DNA from: Candidatus Fermentibacterota bacterium
GTDB taxonomy: Bacteria; JAFGKV01
Assembly: GCA_016928395.1 (NCBI GenBank)
Contig: JAFGKV010000147.1
Coordinates: 18,977-82,976 of the forward strand
Length of the DNA: 64,000 nucleotides
Reading direction: 5' to 3'
In this document: positions 54,810 through 63,044 of the stretch, piece by piece
Position numbering within the stretch: the first letter of the stretch is position 1
How the letters are laid out: every line of letters starts with the position of its first letter
Made by a program: the position numbers and the translations under genes
The notes under the pieces: generated by a model
The model's input: only the letters and a program-made list of their open reading frames with translations
Databases searched by the model: none
Told to the model about the DNA's origin: nothing

Positions 54810-55190
54810 CTGATCTCGATTCCTGTGCTGTGCAGACTATCTGCCTTCTCCCTGCTTCCCCTGCCGGAAGGCATTGCCGCGTGAATCCTCTGGATACGCC
54901 ACAGAGATTACCGTGTGGGCGGCATCAGAGCAAGCCAGAGCTTGCAGAGGAAGTGTATCTCAGGTAGTAGACTTCCTGGCAACGTGGATTGATCTAGGGT
55001 GGGCCGACCAGCATGTATGGAGGCGCAAAGCGCAGGATTACACGAAGGCGAGCGGTAGCCGAATCGGGGGTCAACGACTGACAGCCGGCCCTTCCGGAGA
55101 GGCCCGAGCGTGCTGACAAGGCGAGGTCATGGCCGTATCTTCGATAGCTTATTCGTTCACGATTGTCCCTGCCCCCTCTGAGGTTCCTTA
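54810..55190. other. Divergent intergenic region upstream of the helicase and ychF
   Basis: About 381 bp with the two genes reading outward. I could not support a gene, tRNA, riboswitch or clear promoter pair. Several short GC hairpins (for example GGCCC...GGGCC-type runs near 55090-55110) occur but none has a T-run. Confidence 0.5.
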
Positions 55191-56276
55191 GTGTCAACGT
55201 CACTCGGACTGGTCGGCTTGCCCAATGCCGGCAAGACGACGGTGTTCAATGCCATCACCGCGGCTGGTGCACCGGCGCTCAACTACCCCTTCTGCACGAT
55301 TCAGCGGAATGTGGCGGTTGTGCCCGTACCCGAACCCCGGCTAGACCTTCTTGCCTCGTGCCTTGCGCCCGACGAGGTAAAGCCGGCGACCATCGAGGTG
55401 ATCGACATAGCAGGATTGGTGAAAGGAGCCCACGCCGGAGAAGGGTTGGGCAATCGTTTCTTGGATGACATTCGGACGGTGGATGCCGTACTTCATGTGG
55501 TGCGGTGCTTTCGGCAGCCGACCGTGGTGCGGGCGGGAGGATCGGCCGACCCCGTGGCGGACCTGCAACTGGTGGATACCGAGCTCATGCTGGCGGATCT
55601 GGAGGTTGTTCAGCGGAGGCTTGATCAGCACACGAAGAAGGCCAAGGCCATGGGTGGGGTTTCTTCGACGGTAGTTGATCTGTTCTCCCGGATCGCCTCG
55701 TGCTTGACCGCGGGGAGACGTATATCGGTGGATGAACTGAGCGACGAACAGCTGAGTTACCTGGAGCAGGAGCCCTTGCTCACCACGAAGCCGTGTATCG
55801 TGGTCGCCAACTGTGATGAGGACGCTGTAGATGTGGCAGCGCACGAGCTGCAGGCCTTGGTCAGGGAAGCGTTGCCTCGCCAGGTTATCCCGTTCCCCGG
55901 AGCTGTCGAGGCCGACCTTTCTTCCATCGATGAGGCGGAACGCGAGGAGTTCTATCACGAGCTGGGCCTTGAGCACAGCAGGGTGCCCGAACTTCTTCGC
56001 GCCGGTTTTGAGCTGCTGGGGCTCATTACCTTTTTCACCGTGGCTCGTAACAAGCTCCATGCCTGGCGGATTCGGCGGGGGCGTACGGCTCTGGATGCGG
56101 CGGCCCTTATTCATTCCGACATTGCCGCGGGCTTTGTCCGTGCCGATGTCTTCACTGCACACGATTTGGTCTCCCACGGGTCCATCGGCGCCCTTCGTTC
56201 AGCAGGTAAGCTTCGAAGCGAGGGGCGTGAGTACGAGGTTCGCGACGGTGACGTCTTGTATGTGCATTTCCAGTAG
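55191..56276 (+). CDS. ychF: Ribosome-binding ATPase YchF
   Basis: 361 residues. An Obg-family P-loop protein that hydrolyses ATP: G1 GLPNAGKTTVFNAI, G2/G3 region DIAGLVKGAHAGEGLGN and the NCDED motif replacing NKxD, followed by the C-terminal TGS domain (LITFFTVARNKLHAWRIRRG). The G4 change to Asn-x-Glu/Asp is what gives YchF its ATP preference. The start is the GTG at 55191. It precedes the polysaccharide genes but is not obviously coupled to them. Confidence 0.96.
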   Translation: MSTSLGLVGLPNAGKTTVFNAITAAGAPALNYPFCTIQRNVAVVPVPEPRLDLLASCLAPDEVKPATIEVIDIAGLVKGAHAGEGLGNRFLDDIRTVDAVLHVVRCFRQPTVVRAGGSADPVADLQLVDTELMLADLEVVQRRLDQHTKKAKAMGGVSSTVVDLFSRIASCLTAGRRISVDELSDEQLSYLEQEPLLTTKPCIVVANCDEDAVDVAAHELQALVREALPRQVIPFPGAVEADLSSIDEAEREEFYHELGLEHSRVPELLRAGFELLGLITFFTVARNKLHAWRIRRGRTALDAAALIHSDIAAGFVRADVFTAHDLVSHGSIGALRSAGKLRSEGREYEVRDGDVLYVHFQ

Positions 56277-56326
56277 ACCTTCGCTACACCGTGTGTCCAC
56301 GGCAACAATGGCACGGAGCTAGTCGC

Positions 56327-57754
56327 ATGCATCTTGTGATCCTTGCGGTCATCGCGGCGGTGGGATACGTGGTAGGCACCAATCTGTCGGCCGGAGACCC
56401 CAAGGTCGCCGCGGCGGTATTGGCCTTCGTCGGGATCATCGCAAGCTTCTCGAAGCCTTACGCCGTGTTGATGCTTCTCTTGATCCTGGCGCCATTCCAC
56501 GGTACGGCGCGGGCGTATTTCCTGAATCCTACGACCGCTCTGTGGAAGGAGTTCCTGGCGGTGTGCTTGGCGGTCGGCTGGCTCGCCCGTCAGATCGTGC
56601 GCCGGCAGAAGCTGAAGCCAAACGCGCTCAATGTGCCCATTGCACTCTTCACGGGTCTCACGATCATCCACGCCTTCACCTCTCCGACTCTGCTCCAGGG
56701 CCTGTACGAACTGAAGAAGATCGCTCCTTTCATTCCTGTCTTCTTTTTCGTGGCCAATAATCCCATGACCAAGTCGCAACTCAGGAAAGCCATGGGCGCA
56801 CTGCTGGTCGTCGGTACCTTCACCGCCGGCATCGGAGTACTTCAGTGGATGGCCGGGGGGGCATGGCTGCTGCGGCACAACCTGATGTACGTGGGTCGGA
56901 ACGTCGCCTTCCCCTCCTCGACATTTCTGCGCGTGTGGTCGACCTATGGTGGGCCGGGCTTCTTTGCCGCGAACCTCTTGGTCTTTCTCTACATCGCGAC
57001 GGCACTCTTCCTGAGCCAGGACACTGAGATCCGGAAGAACCGCATACTCGTGGCGATGGTTGTCCTCTTCTCGGCCTTGGTATTCACCATGTCGCGGGGA
57101 CCCGTGATTCTGTTTGGGCTCGGGTTGCTGGCCATGAGCCACTTTAGCGGCAAGAAGAGCCCTCTGCTGTTCGTTGCCTTGGCCGCAGTGGCCATCATGG
57201 CCGTGTTTCCTGCTGCCGTACGGGAGCGGGCTGCCATGTCCTTCGGGCAGGAGGACACGAGCTGGCAGTTCCGTATTTGGTTTCTTACCAATGTCGGCAT
57301 CCCTGACATGATCCAGCATCCGCTGGGCGCGGGGCTCGGCACCACGCGCGGTTTCAACTACGGCGTGGTCAGTGGACTCGCAGATGTGACTGGTTTGACG
57401 GGCGAGTTTGAGCGTCTCGAAGGCGGCACGGAGAACGGGTACCTCCATGTCGGCATCCAGATGGGATTCCCAGGCCTGGTGCTCTTCGTGTGGATATTCC
57501 TGGCGGTCTTCGTCGCCGGATTCGGGATCTTCAAGCGGCTGAAGGATCCTTTCCTGCGGGCCGTCGCGTTGGCGGTGCTGGCCGTCAACGTGGAAGTGAC
57601 GGTGGGGAATATGCTGGGTGTTGCATTCGATGCATTTCCACTGGACCTCTACTACTGGTTCTTGCTGGGAATCCTCGTCACACTCCCGGAGGTGGAGGCG
57701 GGCATCGCAGAGGGGAGCCCACCTTCCAGCTCGACGGTCGTGGCGAAGACGTAA
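56327..57754 (+). CDS. O-antigen ligase/polymerase-like membrane protein
   Basis: 475 residues with about 11 hydrophobic helices and a large periplasmic loop (about 255-360) typical of the Wzy/WaaL superfamily. The SRGPVILFGLGLL segment and the H-rich loop HPLGAGLGTTRGF (with Arg/His) are characteristic. It would polymerise or ligate surface glycans. I start at ATG 56327 with GGAG eight bases upstream. It lies between ychF and the GT genes; WaaL versus Wzy cannot be decided. Confidence 0.83.
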   Translation: MHLVILAVIAAVGYVVGTNLSAGDPKVAAAVLAFVGIIASFSKPYAVLMLLLILAPFHGTARAYFLNPTTALWKEFLAVCLAVGWLARQIVRRQKLKPNALNVPIALFTGLTIIHAFTSPTLLQGLYELKKIAPFIPVFFFVANNPMTKSQLRKAMGALLVVGTFTAGIGVLQWMAGGAWLLRHNLMYVGRNVAFPSSTFLRVWSTYGGPGFFAANLLVFLYIATALFLSQDTEIRKNRILVAMVVLFSALVFTMSRGPVILFGLGLLAMSHFSGKKSPLLFVALAAVAIMAVFPAAVRERAAMSFGQEDTSWQFRIWFLTNVGIPDMIQHPLGAGLGTTRGFNYGVVSGLADVTGLTGEFERLEGGTENGYLHVGIQMGFPGLVLFVWIFLAVFVAGFGIFKRLKDPFLRAVALAVLAVNVEVTVGNMLGVAFDAFPLDLYYWFLLGILVTLPEVEAGIAEGSPPSSSTVVAKT

Positions 57755-58164
57755 TTGAGTTCTCGCCGTCAACGGGATGCCTGTTCGTTTCCTCCGCGCT
57801 GGGGTGAGGACCTCGGCCCTGGCCGCTCCCCTGTTGGGCGGATGTGTGGGGATCGGTGCTCAGTCAGGAGTTCGGAGGGTTGAGGGCGAGCATCGAACAT
57901 CACGCCAAGAGCCGCAGGGTACAGGTTCACGAACGGGGCACTTCGTTGCATATGTACGACACGACTGCCCGTGATGTGCCGGCCTCGCCATAATGTTCAC
58001 CACTACCGCACCGGCCCGCGAGGGTTGTGAGGATCCACACCATGCGCCACTCTGAACCCCGAATTCTGAACCCTGGACGCTTTCTCGCACCTCGTCCCTC
58101 GTGCTCCATCGCTCTGTCGTTTGGGCTCGCGTCACTCTCAACCCGCGGTGCCTGAGTAGTCACC
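57755..58164. other. Long intergenic region with a short direct repeat
   Basis: 410 bp before the first glycosyltransferase of the cluster. No gene is supported. It contains two copies of CTGAACCC (58052-58059 and 58066-58073, 14 bp apart) in a stretch of plain, A/C-biased sequence. The reverse complement shares the word AGCACGAGGG with 3197-3399, listed as a finding. No promoter could be pinned down. Confidence 0.5.
58052..58073. repeat. Tandem CTGAACCC pair
   Basis: CTGAACCC is repeated with a 14-bp period (58052 and 58066) in non-coding sequence. It may be part of a degenerate dispersed repeat also visible in 3197-3399. Confidence 0.4.
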
Positions 58165-59358
58165 ATGCGCGATTCGTTTCTCTCTCTGGCTGACCTGTTC
58201 CCACCAGAGCGTTTCGGAGGCTCGGAACGGGTCATACTGGAGCTCTCCCGCGCGCTGGTACGCCGGGAGTGCCACGTGGGAGTTCTTGCGGGAGGCCCGC
58301 ATTCCTGCCAGCCTGACCCGGCCGCGGAGGTACCCATCTGGAGGTACCGGGTGCGCACATCGCCTCTTCCACTGCTCTTTCTGACATCGTGCAGAGGGCT
58401 ACGTGCCATGCACGAGCTGCCCATAGTGGGCACCGAGGGCGCATTGCTGCTGCATCATCCCCTCTCAGGATGGGGAGCGTTGCGCGCAGGGCACGGCCGG
58501 TTGGCGGTGCCAATCGGGTTTTTCTATGGCGCCATTGACGAGGAGTGGGCATGGCATTGGCGTGGAGTGCGCCGTTGGGGATCGAGGGGTCTGGTCTCTC
58601 CAGCTCTGGTATGGATGCTTCCACCACTGCTTCGGGCCGTACAGCGCGCAATGCTGCAGAGAGCCCGAGCCATTATCGTCTTGGGCTCATATACAGAACG
58701 CCTCGTGCGGGAGCGGGTTCCGCAGGCGACGGTGTCTGTCGTGCCGCCGGGGGTTGACCTCCAACGATTCTCTCCGGCGCCAGACAAGGCGGATGCGAAG
58801 CGGAAGCTTGGGTTCGACCCGCGCGCCGACATCGTGCTGTCGGTGCGTCGCCTCGTGCCCCGCATGGGGCTTTCGACCCTTCTGGAGGCTGTCTGGATTC
58901 TCCAGAGAGACCGGCCGTCCGTGCGGCTAGTCCTGGTCGGCACCGGCGAAATGGCGCCCCGATTGATGAGGGAGGCGGCCAGCCTGGGTATCGCGGACCG
59001 TCTCACCTTGGCGGGTCACGTCAGCGATGTCGACCTGGTCGACTACTACCGTGCCGCAGACGTTTTTGTCCTTCCCAGCGACGCCTTGGAGGGATTCGGG
59101 TTGGTCACGTTGGAGGCCCTGGCCTCAGGAGTGCCAGTGGTAGGGACCGACGTAGGGGAGACCCCCTCGATCATTGCTGGATCGACAGAGCTGGGCAGGC
59201 TTGTAACCCACGGAGATTCCCGCGCGATGGCCGCCGCCTGTGCCGAGGTTCTGGAGGTCGGGCCGCAGGCCGAGGCGTGCCGGAACTTCGCCGGCCGTTT
59301 CAGCTGGGACGCCATGGCAGCTGCCGTGCAATCCATTGCCTCCTCAGCGGCTTCATGA
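58165..59358 (+). CDS. GT-B glycosyltransferase (family 4 type)
   Basis: 397 residues. The N-terminal half starts SLADLFPPERFGGSERV, and the C-terminal GT4 half has DIVLSVRRLVPRMGLSTLLEAV, GHVSDVDLVDYYRAADVFVLPS and EGFGLVTLEALASGVPVVGTDVG, a typical donor-binding region with the EX7E-like pattern. ATG 58165. The stop overlaps the next glycosyltransferase by ATGA, so the two are coupled. The sugar is unknown. Confidence 0.9.
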   Translation: MRDSFLSLADLFPPERFGGSERVILELSRALVRRECHVGVLAGGPHSCQPDPAAEVPIWRYRVRTSPLPLLFLTSCRGLRAMHELPIVGTEGALLLHHPLSGWGALRAGHGRLAVPIGFFYGAIDEEWAWHWRGVRRWGSRGLVSPALVWMLPPLLRAVQRAMLQRARAIIVLGSYTERLVRERVPQATVSVVPPGVDLQRFSPAPDKADAKRKLGFDPRADIVLSVRRLVPRMGLSTLLEAVWILQRDRPSVRLVLVGTGEMAPRLMREAASLGIADRLTLAGHVSDVDLVDYYRAADVFVLPSDALEGFGLVTLEALASGVPVVGTDVGETPSIIAGSTELGRLVTHGDSRAMAAACAEVLEVGPQAEACRNFAGRFSWDAMAAAVQSIASSAAS

Positions 59359-60503
59359 AGCCAGTGCGGGTTTTACATCTCGTGCATACTCCCGGACCGG
59401 GAGGCACCGAGGCCGTCGTGGCCAATCTCCTGTCGTGGATTCCACGAAGCGAGGCGGTGCAGGCTCTTGCCTGCCCTGAAGGCCCCCTCGCGGTGCAGGC
59501 TCGGGATGCAGGAAATCCCTGCTATCCGGTTCCATTCGATCTTGTCCGCAGGACTGCTTCCCCAATCGGCCTTGCCCAGACCCTTGGGCACGTGTGCGCG
59601 GTCAACAATGCCCTTGTCAGGTCGATTGACGCCTTCCAGCCCGACATCGTCCATGCCCACGCCGTGAAGGCGGCGGTCCTGGCGCACCGCTACGCCGGCT
59701 CCCGACGCAACTGGCGTCTGGTGTGGCACCTTCATGACTACATTCCGCTGGGTCGCCTTCGCCGGTTATGGATATGGCAGGCCTGCAGAGCGGCTGATGC
59801 CATAGCCACTGTGTCAGAGCATGTCGCCCTGAATGTCCCTGGAGTTGAGGGACGTGCCACCGTTGTCCACAACTCCCTGCCGCCCCAGCGATCCAAGGAT
59901 CCTCGATTGTCGCGGGAGTTGCTGCGATCGTGTGGCGTTCCCGGGACAAGCCCGATACTTGGATACGCAGGCAGACTTGATGCGGAGAAGGGTGTGCATC
60001 TCCTCTTGCGGGCGTTCTCTCTTGTTCGCCTCAATCTCCCGTCCGCCCGGCTGCTCATCGCGGGGGGATCGCAGTTCCGGTCAAACGATGTGACGAGAGA
60101 GCTGCAAGGCGAGGCTGCTCGCTTGGGTGTGAATGACGCTGTGCATTTCTTGGGCAGATTGCCCGATCTCCTTGGATTCTACGGGGCCATCACGGTGTTC
60201 GCTCATCCTGCCCCCCGCGAGCCGTTCGGTTTGGTTGTCTTGGAAGCCTTGGCCCAAGGGATCCCGGTGGTGGCCTACGATGCAGGCGGACCGCGGGAAA
60301 TTCTCCGGGGCTTCGATCCCTCCTTCCTGGTACCTCAGGGTGACCTGGAAGCATTCGCCGCCAAGTGCTGCCGCCTGTTGAGCGACTCTGCCCTTCAGGC
60401 TCGTACAGGCGTCGAAGGGCCTGTCTTCGTTGCCGAGGCATACAGACCAGAGGTTCAATGCCGAAAGGTTCTCTCGTTGTACTGGCGGGTTCATACCCCA
60501 TGA
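59355..60503 (+). CDS. GT-B glycosyltransferase (family 4 type)
   Basis: 382 residues. Starts MKPVRVLHLVHTPGPGGTEAV. The C-terminal half has LGYAGRLDAEKGVHLLLRAF, LGRLPDLLGFYGAITVFAHPA and EPFGLVVLEALAQGIPVVAYDAGGP, typical of GT4. The ATG overlaps the previous stop, and its stop overlaps the methyltransferase start, so it sits in the middle of a coupled chain. Donor and acceptor are unknown. Confidence 0.9.
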   Translation: MKPVRVLHLVHTPGPGGTEAVVANLLSWIPRSEAVQALACPEGPLAVQARDAGNPCYPVPFDLVRRTASPIGLAQTLGHVCAVNNALVRSIDAFQPDIVHAHAVKAAVLAHRYAGSRRNWRLVWHLHDYIPLGRLRRLWIWQACRAADAIATVSEHVALNVPGVEGRATVVHNSLPPQRSKDPRLSRELLRSCGVPGTSPILGYAGRLDAEKGVHLLLRAFSLVRLNLPSARLLIAGGSQFRSNDVTRELQGEAARLGVNDAVHFLGRLPDLLGFYGAITVFAHPAPREPFGLVVLEALAQGIPVVAYDAGGPREILRGFDPSFLVPQGDLEAFAAKCCRLLSDSALQARTGVEGPVFVAEAYRPEVQCRKVLSLYWRVHTP

Positions 60504-61534
60504 GACCCCATGTCGTGCCTTTGCTCCGCTGTCCGGCATGTCGATCTGACGGTCCGCTGAGCCTCGCGACCAGCATTGATCGTGAGGGTGAGATTCTCGA
60601 AGGAACTCTGAGATGCGACACCTGCTCTGGGTCGTTTCCGATCACTGACGGGATCGCCCGCTTGCTGGGATCCTGTTCCGAGGTGGCCTCCAAGGAACGG
60701 GCCGTGTACCGGCGGAGTAGGGAGGAAGTGGAGAAGAGGATAGGGCTTCTTCCCCCCGAACATAAGGATGAAGAACTACGCCGGATAGCCTTCATGGAGC
60801 ACACCGGCGATGATTTCCGACTTACCTCGACTCTGAACCTGGACGGTGCGCTCCGAGGCGTGGACCCGCATCCAGGAGAATGGCTCGTCGAACTGGGGGC
60901 GGGGTCCGGGTGGCTCACCTCCAGGTGGGCCACCCGGGGACTTCGGTGCATCGCCATGGACCTGTCGCCGGACCTAAAGCTGGAGCTCTCGCCGCTGGTG
61001 ATGCGTCAGGAGGGAGTCTATTTCGACCGTCTGATGGGAGACATGACCAATATCCCTTTGCGGTCAGGCGCCGTGCGGTGGGTCTTCGTGTCGGCATCAC
61101 TCCATCACGCGGAAGGCCTGGCAGCGAGCCTTGCCGAGGCAGCCAGGGTACTGGAGCCGGGCGGTTCGCTGGTGGCGATAAACGAACCTATGCACGGGAT
61201 TTTTCGACGCAGCGGCAAACGTTTCGTGGACCAGGTCGCCCGCGACAACCCGGGACTCAACGAGCAGAGTTTCAGCTATCTCCAATGGCGCCATGCCCTA
61301 CGGGTTGCCGGTCTTCGGCCGCGCTTTCTCTTTCCCCCATACTACCGGGCCGTGCTGGAGCGCCGGATCCGTGCGCCACGAACATCCGGAGGGTTCGCCG
61401 CACTGGCGGCCGCGTTGTGGCGTTCTCCTCTGCGCCATGCGGTTCGGCTGCCGTGGGTCATGGCCTCCGCCCAGTTGCTCTTGGGCCTGAACGTGTGCAT
61501 GATAGCGCGCAAAGAGTCATCCCGTGGGCAATGA
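60500..61534 (+). CDS. SAM-dependent methyltransferase with N-terminal Trm112-like zinc ribbon
   Basis: 344 residues. Residues about 10-55 form a Trm112-like zinc ribbon (CPAC...CDTC, ending FPITDGIARLL). A class I methyltransferase follows, motif I VELGAGSGW, with SASLHHAEGLAASLAEAARVLEPGGSL as the post-motif region. The C-terminal hydrophobic segments (about 305-330) may lie at the membrane. Such proteins methylate sugars or lipids in O-antigen clusters. The ATG at 60500 overlaps the previous stop; the next gene starts inside its 3' end. Confidence 0.85.
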   Translation: MRPHVVPLLRCPACRSDGPLSLATSIDREGEILEGTLRCDTCSGSFPITDGIARLLGSCSEVASKERAVYRRSREEVEKRIGLLPPEHKDEELRRIAFMEHTGDDFRLTSTLNLDGALRGVDPHPGEWLVELGAGSGWLTSRWATRGLRCIAMDLSPDLKLELSPLVMRQEGVYFDRLMGDMTNIPLRSGAVRWVFVSASLHHAEGLAASLAEAARVLEPGGSLVAINEPMHGIFRRSGKRFVDQVARDNPGLNEQSFSYLQWRHALRVAGLRPRFLFPPYYRAVLERRIRAPRTSGGFAALAAALWRSPLRHAVRLPWVMASAQLLLGLNVCMIARKESSRGQ

Positions 61535-63044
61535 TTGCCCTCGCAGCGGCAGCGATCCGCAACGGCGCACGTGGTGGGCCGGTCTGGGACTTCTCGTGGC
61601 TGTGGGAACAGTCCTTCGGCTCTGGCACATCGATGCCCAGAGCCTGTGGCTCGACGAGACGCTGTTCCTTCACGCGGCACTCCTGCCAACCGTGCGTGAT
61701 CTGATCACCTTTCTGGCGGAGCATGACTACCACCCCCCCGCCTATCTCTTGCTTCTGCGATTCTGGTTGAAGACCTTCGGCTCGAGCGACTTTGCGGTAC
61801 GGGCACTTCCCGCGTTGTTCGGTGTTCTGCTCATACCGGCGACTGCGGCATTCTGCCATACGCTGGTTCGCCGCCGATCCGCCGCGGTGGCCGCAGCATT
61901 CATCGTGACCTTCAATGGGTATCAGCTGTACCTGAGCCAAGAGGGGCGGCACTACTCCTGGCTTGCCCTCATCGCTGTCGTGCACATGCTGGCGTTCGTG
62001 AAGCTGCTGGGAGCCGACGGACGGCGTTGGCTGCCGCTATTCGCGTTGTCCGGGATCATCGGCTTGTTCTCGCATTACTACATGTTGCTGGTGCTCGGAG
62101 CCGAGGCCCTGCTGGCAATGACGGCGCCTCGTCGCCGGTTGCTGCTTACGGTCCTGGGAGTGTGTGTCGCGGTGTTCCTCGTGACGTGGGCCAAAACTCT
62201 CGTGCTGCAGAATCAGCGCCGGTCACTCTGGGGCGAGGGTTTCATGGATCCCGATAGCAACGCCTTGGGAGTTGTGCTTGTCGTGGTGCGGAATCTGGGC
62301 TGGACCGTATTGGACTTCTCCACCGGCAGCTATATCAGGCTTTTTGGGGAGAAGGGGTTTGATCTTCCGGATCTTCTAAAGATCGCGGTGGGTCTCAGTG
62401 TGGCGGCCGTGGCAGTTTTCGGTGTGGTGCACGTGGCACGGATTGCCCATTCTCCCTCTCTCCTTCGGATCTTGGGCGCTTTGGGCCTTCTGCCCATTAC
62501 GGGTGCCATTGCAGGCGGATTGCTGCAGGCGAATGTGTACGAGACGAAGTACGTGGCGTTCGTCGCGCCGCTATGGGCCACCGTGCTGGGAGCCGGCTGT
62601 GCGGCCTTAATGAAGGGCTGGGTAGGGCGGGCTATTGTCGCGGTGGTCGCGGGGGGGCTTTGGATCAGCGCGTGGCATTTTCACACTGAGGCGATGCCGT
62701 GGAAGGAGGATTGGCGCGGCGCAGCACACATCCTCCAGCAGGGCTGGAGACCGGGGGACGTGATGCTTCAACGGGCACATTACACCTCGCTCTCGCTGGA
62801 TCGCTATCTGCCGTTCCAGCCGGTTAGGCTGGAATCGGGGAAGGCCCGTTTTCCCAGCCCTGCCATAGCCGATTCGGTCACCGCCGAGGTTCGTCGACGC
62901 GACGCGGTCCGGTTGTGGGTGGTGTTGAGCCATGATGAGAGGGCACTATACACAGTACGACTCCTGGAGAAAGTCCTGCCCCTTGAGGAGCAATGGGCGC
63001 TGCAGGGAATTCTGATCGCACGGTTCGGCGGTCTCACCGGATGA
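61524..63044 (+). CDS. GT39-type membrane glycosyltransferase (ArnT/PMT-like)
   Basis: 506 residues with about ten hydrophobic helices. The first periplasmic loop carries the acidic LWLDETLFL motif (conserved Asp-Glu) and the second HDYHPPAYLLLL, typical of GT-C polyprenyl-phosphate-sugar transferases (ArnT/PMT superfamily). A soluble periplasmic tail of about 100 residues ends the protein. The GTG at 61524 overlaps the methyltransferase stop by 11 bp. It would transfer a lipid-linked sugar to a surface acceptor. Confidence 0.85.
   Translation: MGNDCPRSGSDPQRRTWWAGLGLLVAVGTVLRLWHIDAQSLWLDETLFLHAALLPTVRDLITFLAEHDYHPPAYLLLLRFWLKTFGSSDFAVRALPALFGVLLIPATAAFCHTLVRRRSAAVAAAFIVTFNGYQLYLSQEGRHYSWLALIAVVHMLAFVKLLGADGRRWLPLFALSGIIGLFSHYYMLLVLGAEALLAMTAPRRRLLLTVLGVCVAVFLVTWAKTLVLQNQRRSLWGEGFMDPDSNALGVVLVVVRNLGWTVLDFSTGSYIRLFGEKGFDLPDLLKIAVGLSVAAVAVFGVVHVARIAHSPSLLRILGALGLLPITGAIAGGLLQANVYETKYVAFVAPLWATVLGAGCAALMKGWVGRAIVAVVAGGLWISAWHFHTEAMPWKEDWRGAAHILQQGWRPGDVMLQRAHYTSLSLDRYLPFQPVRLESGKARFPSPAIADSVTAEVRRRDAVRLWVVLSHDERALYTVRLLEKVLPLEEQWALQGILIARFGGLTG

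Noticed and set aside
56111..57772. 553-residue minus-strand frame spanning ychF and the O-antigen ligase-like gene
   Set aside because: It runs opposite two well-supported genes and is rich in E/R/H/Q without domain structure.
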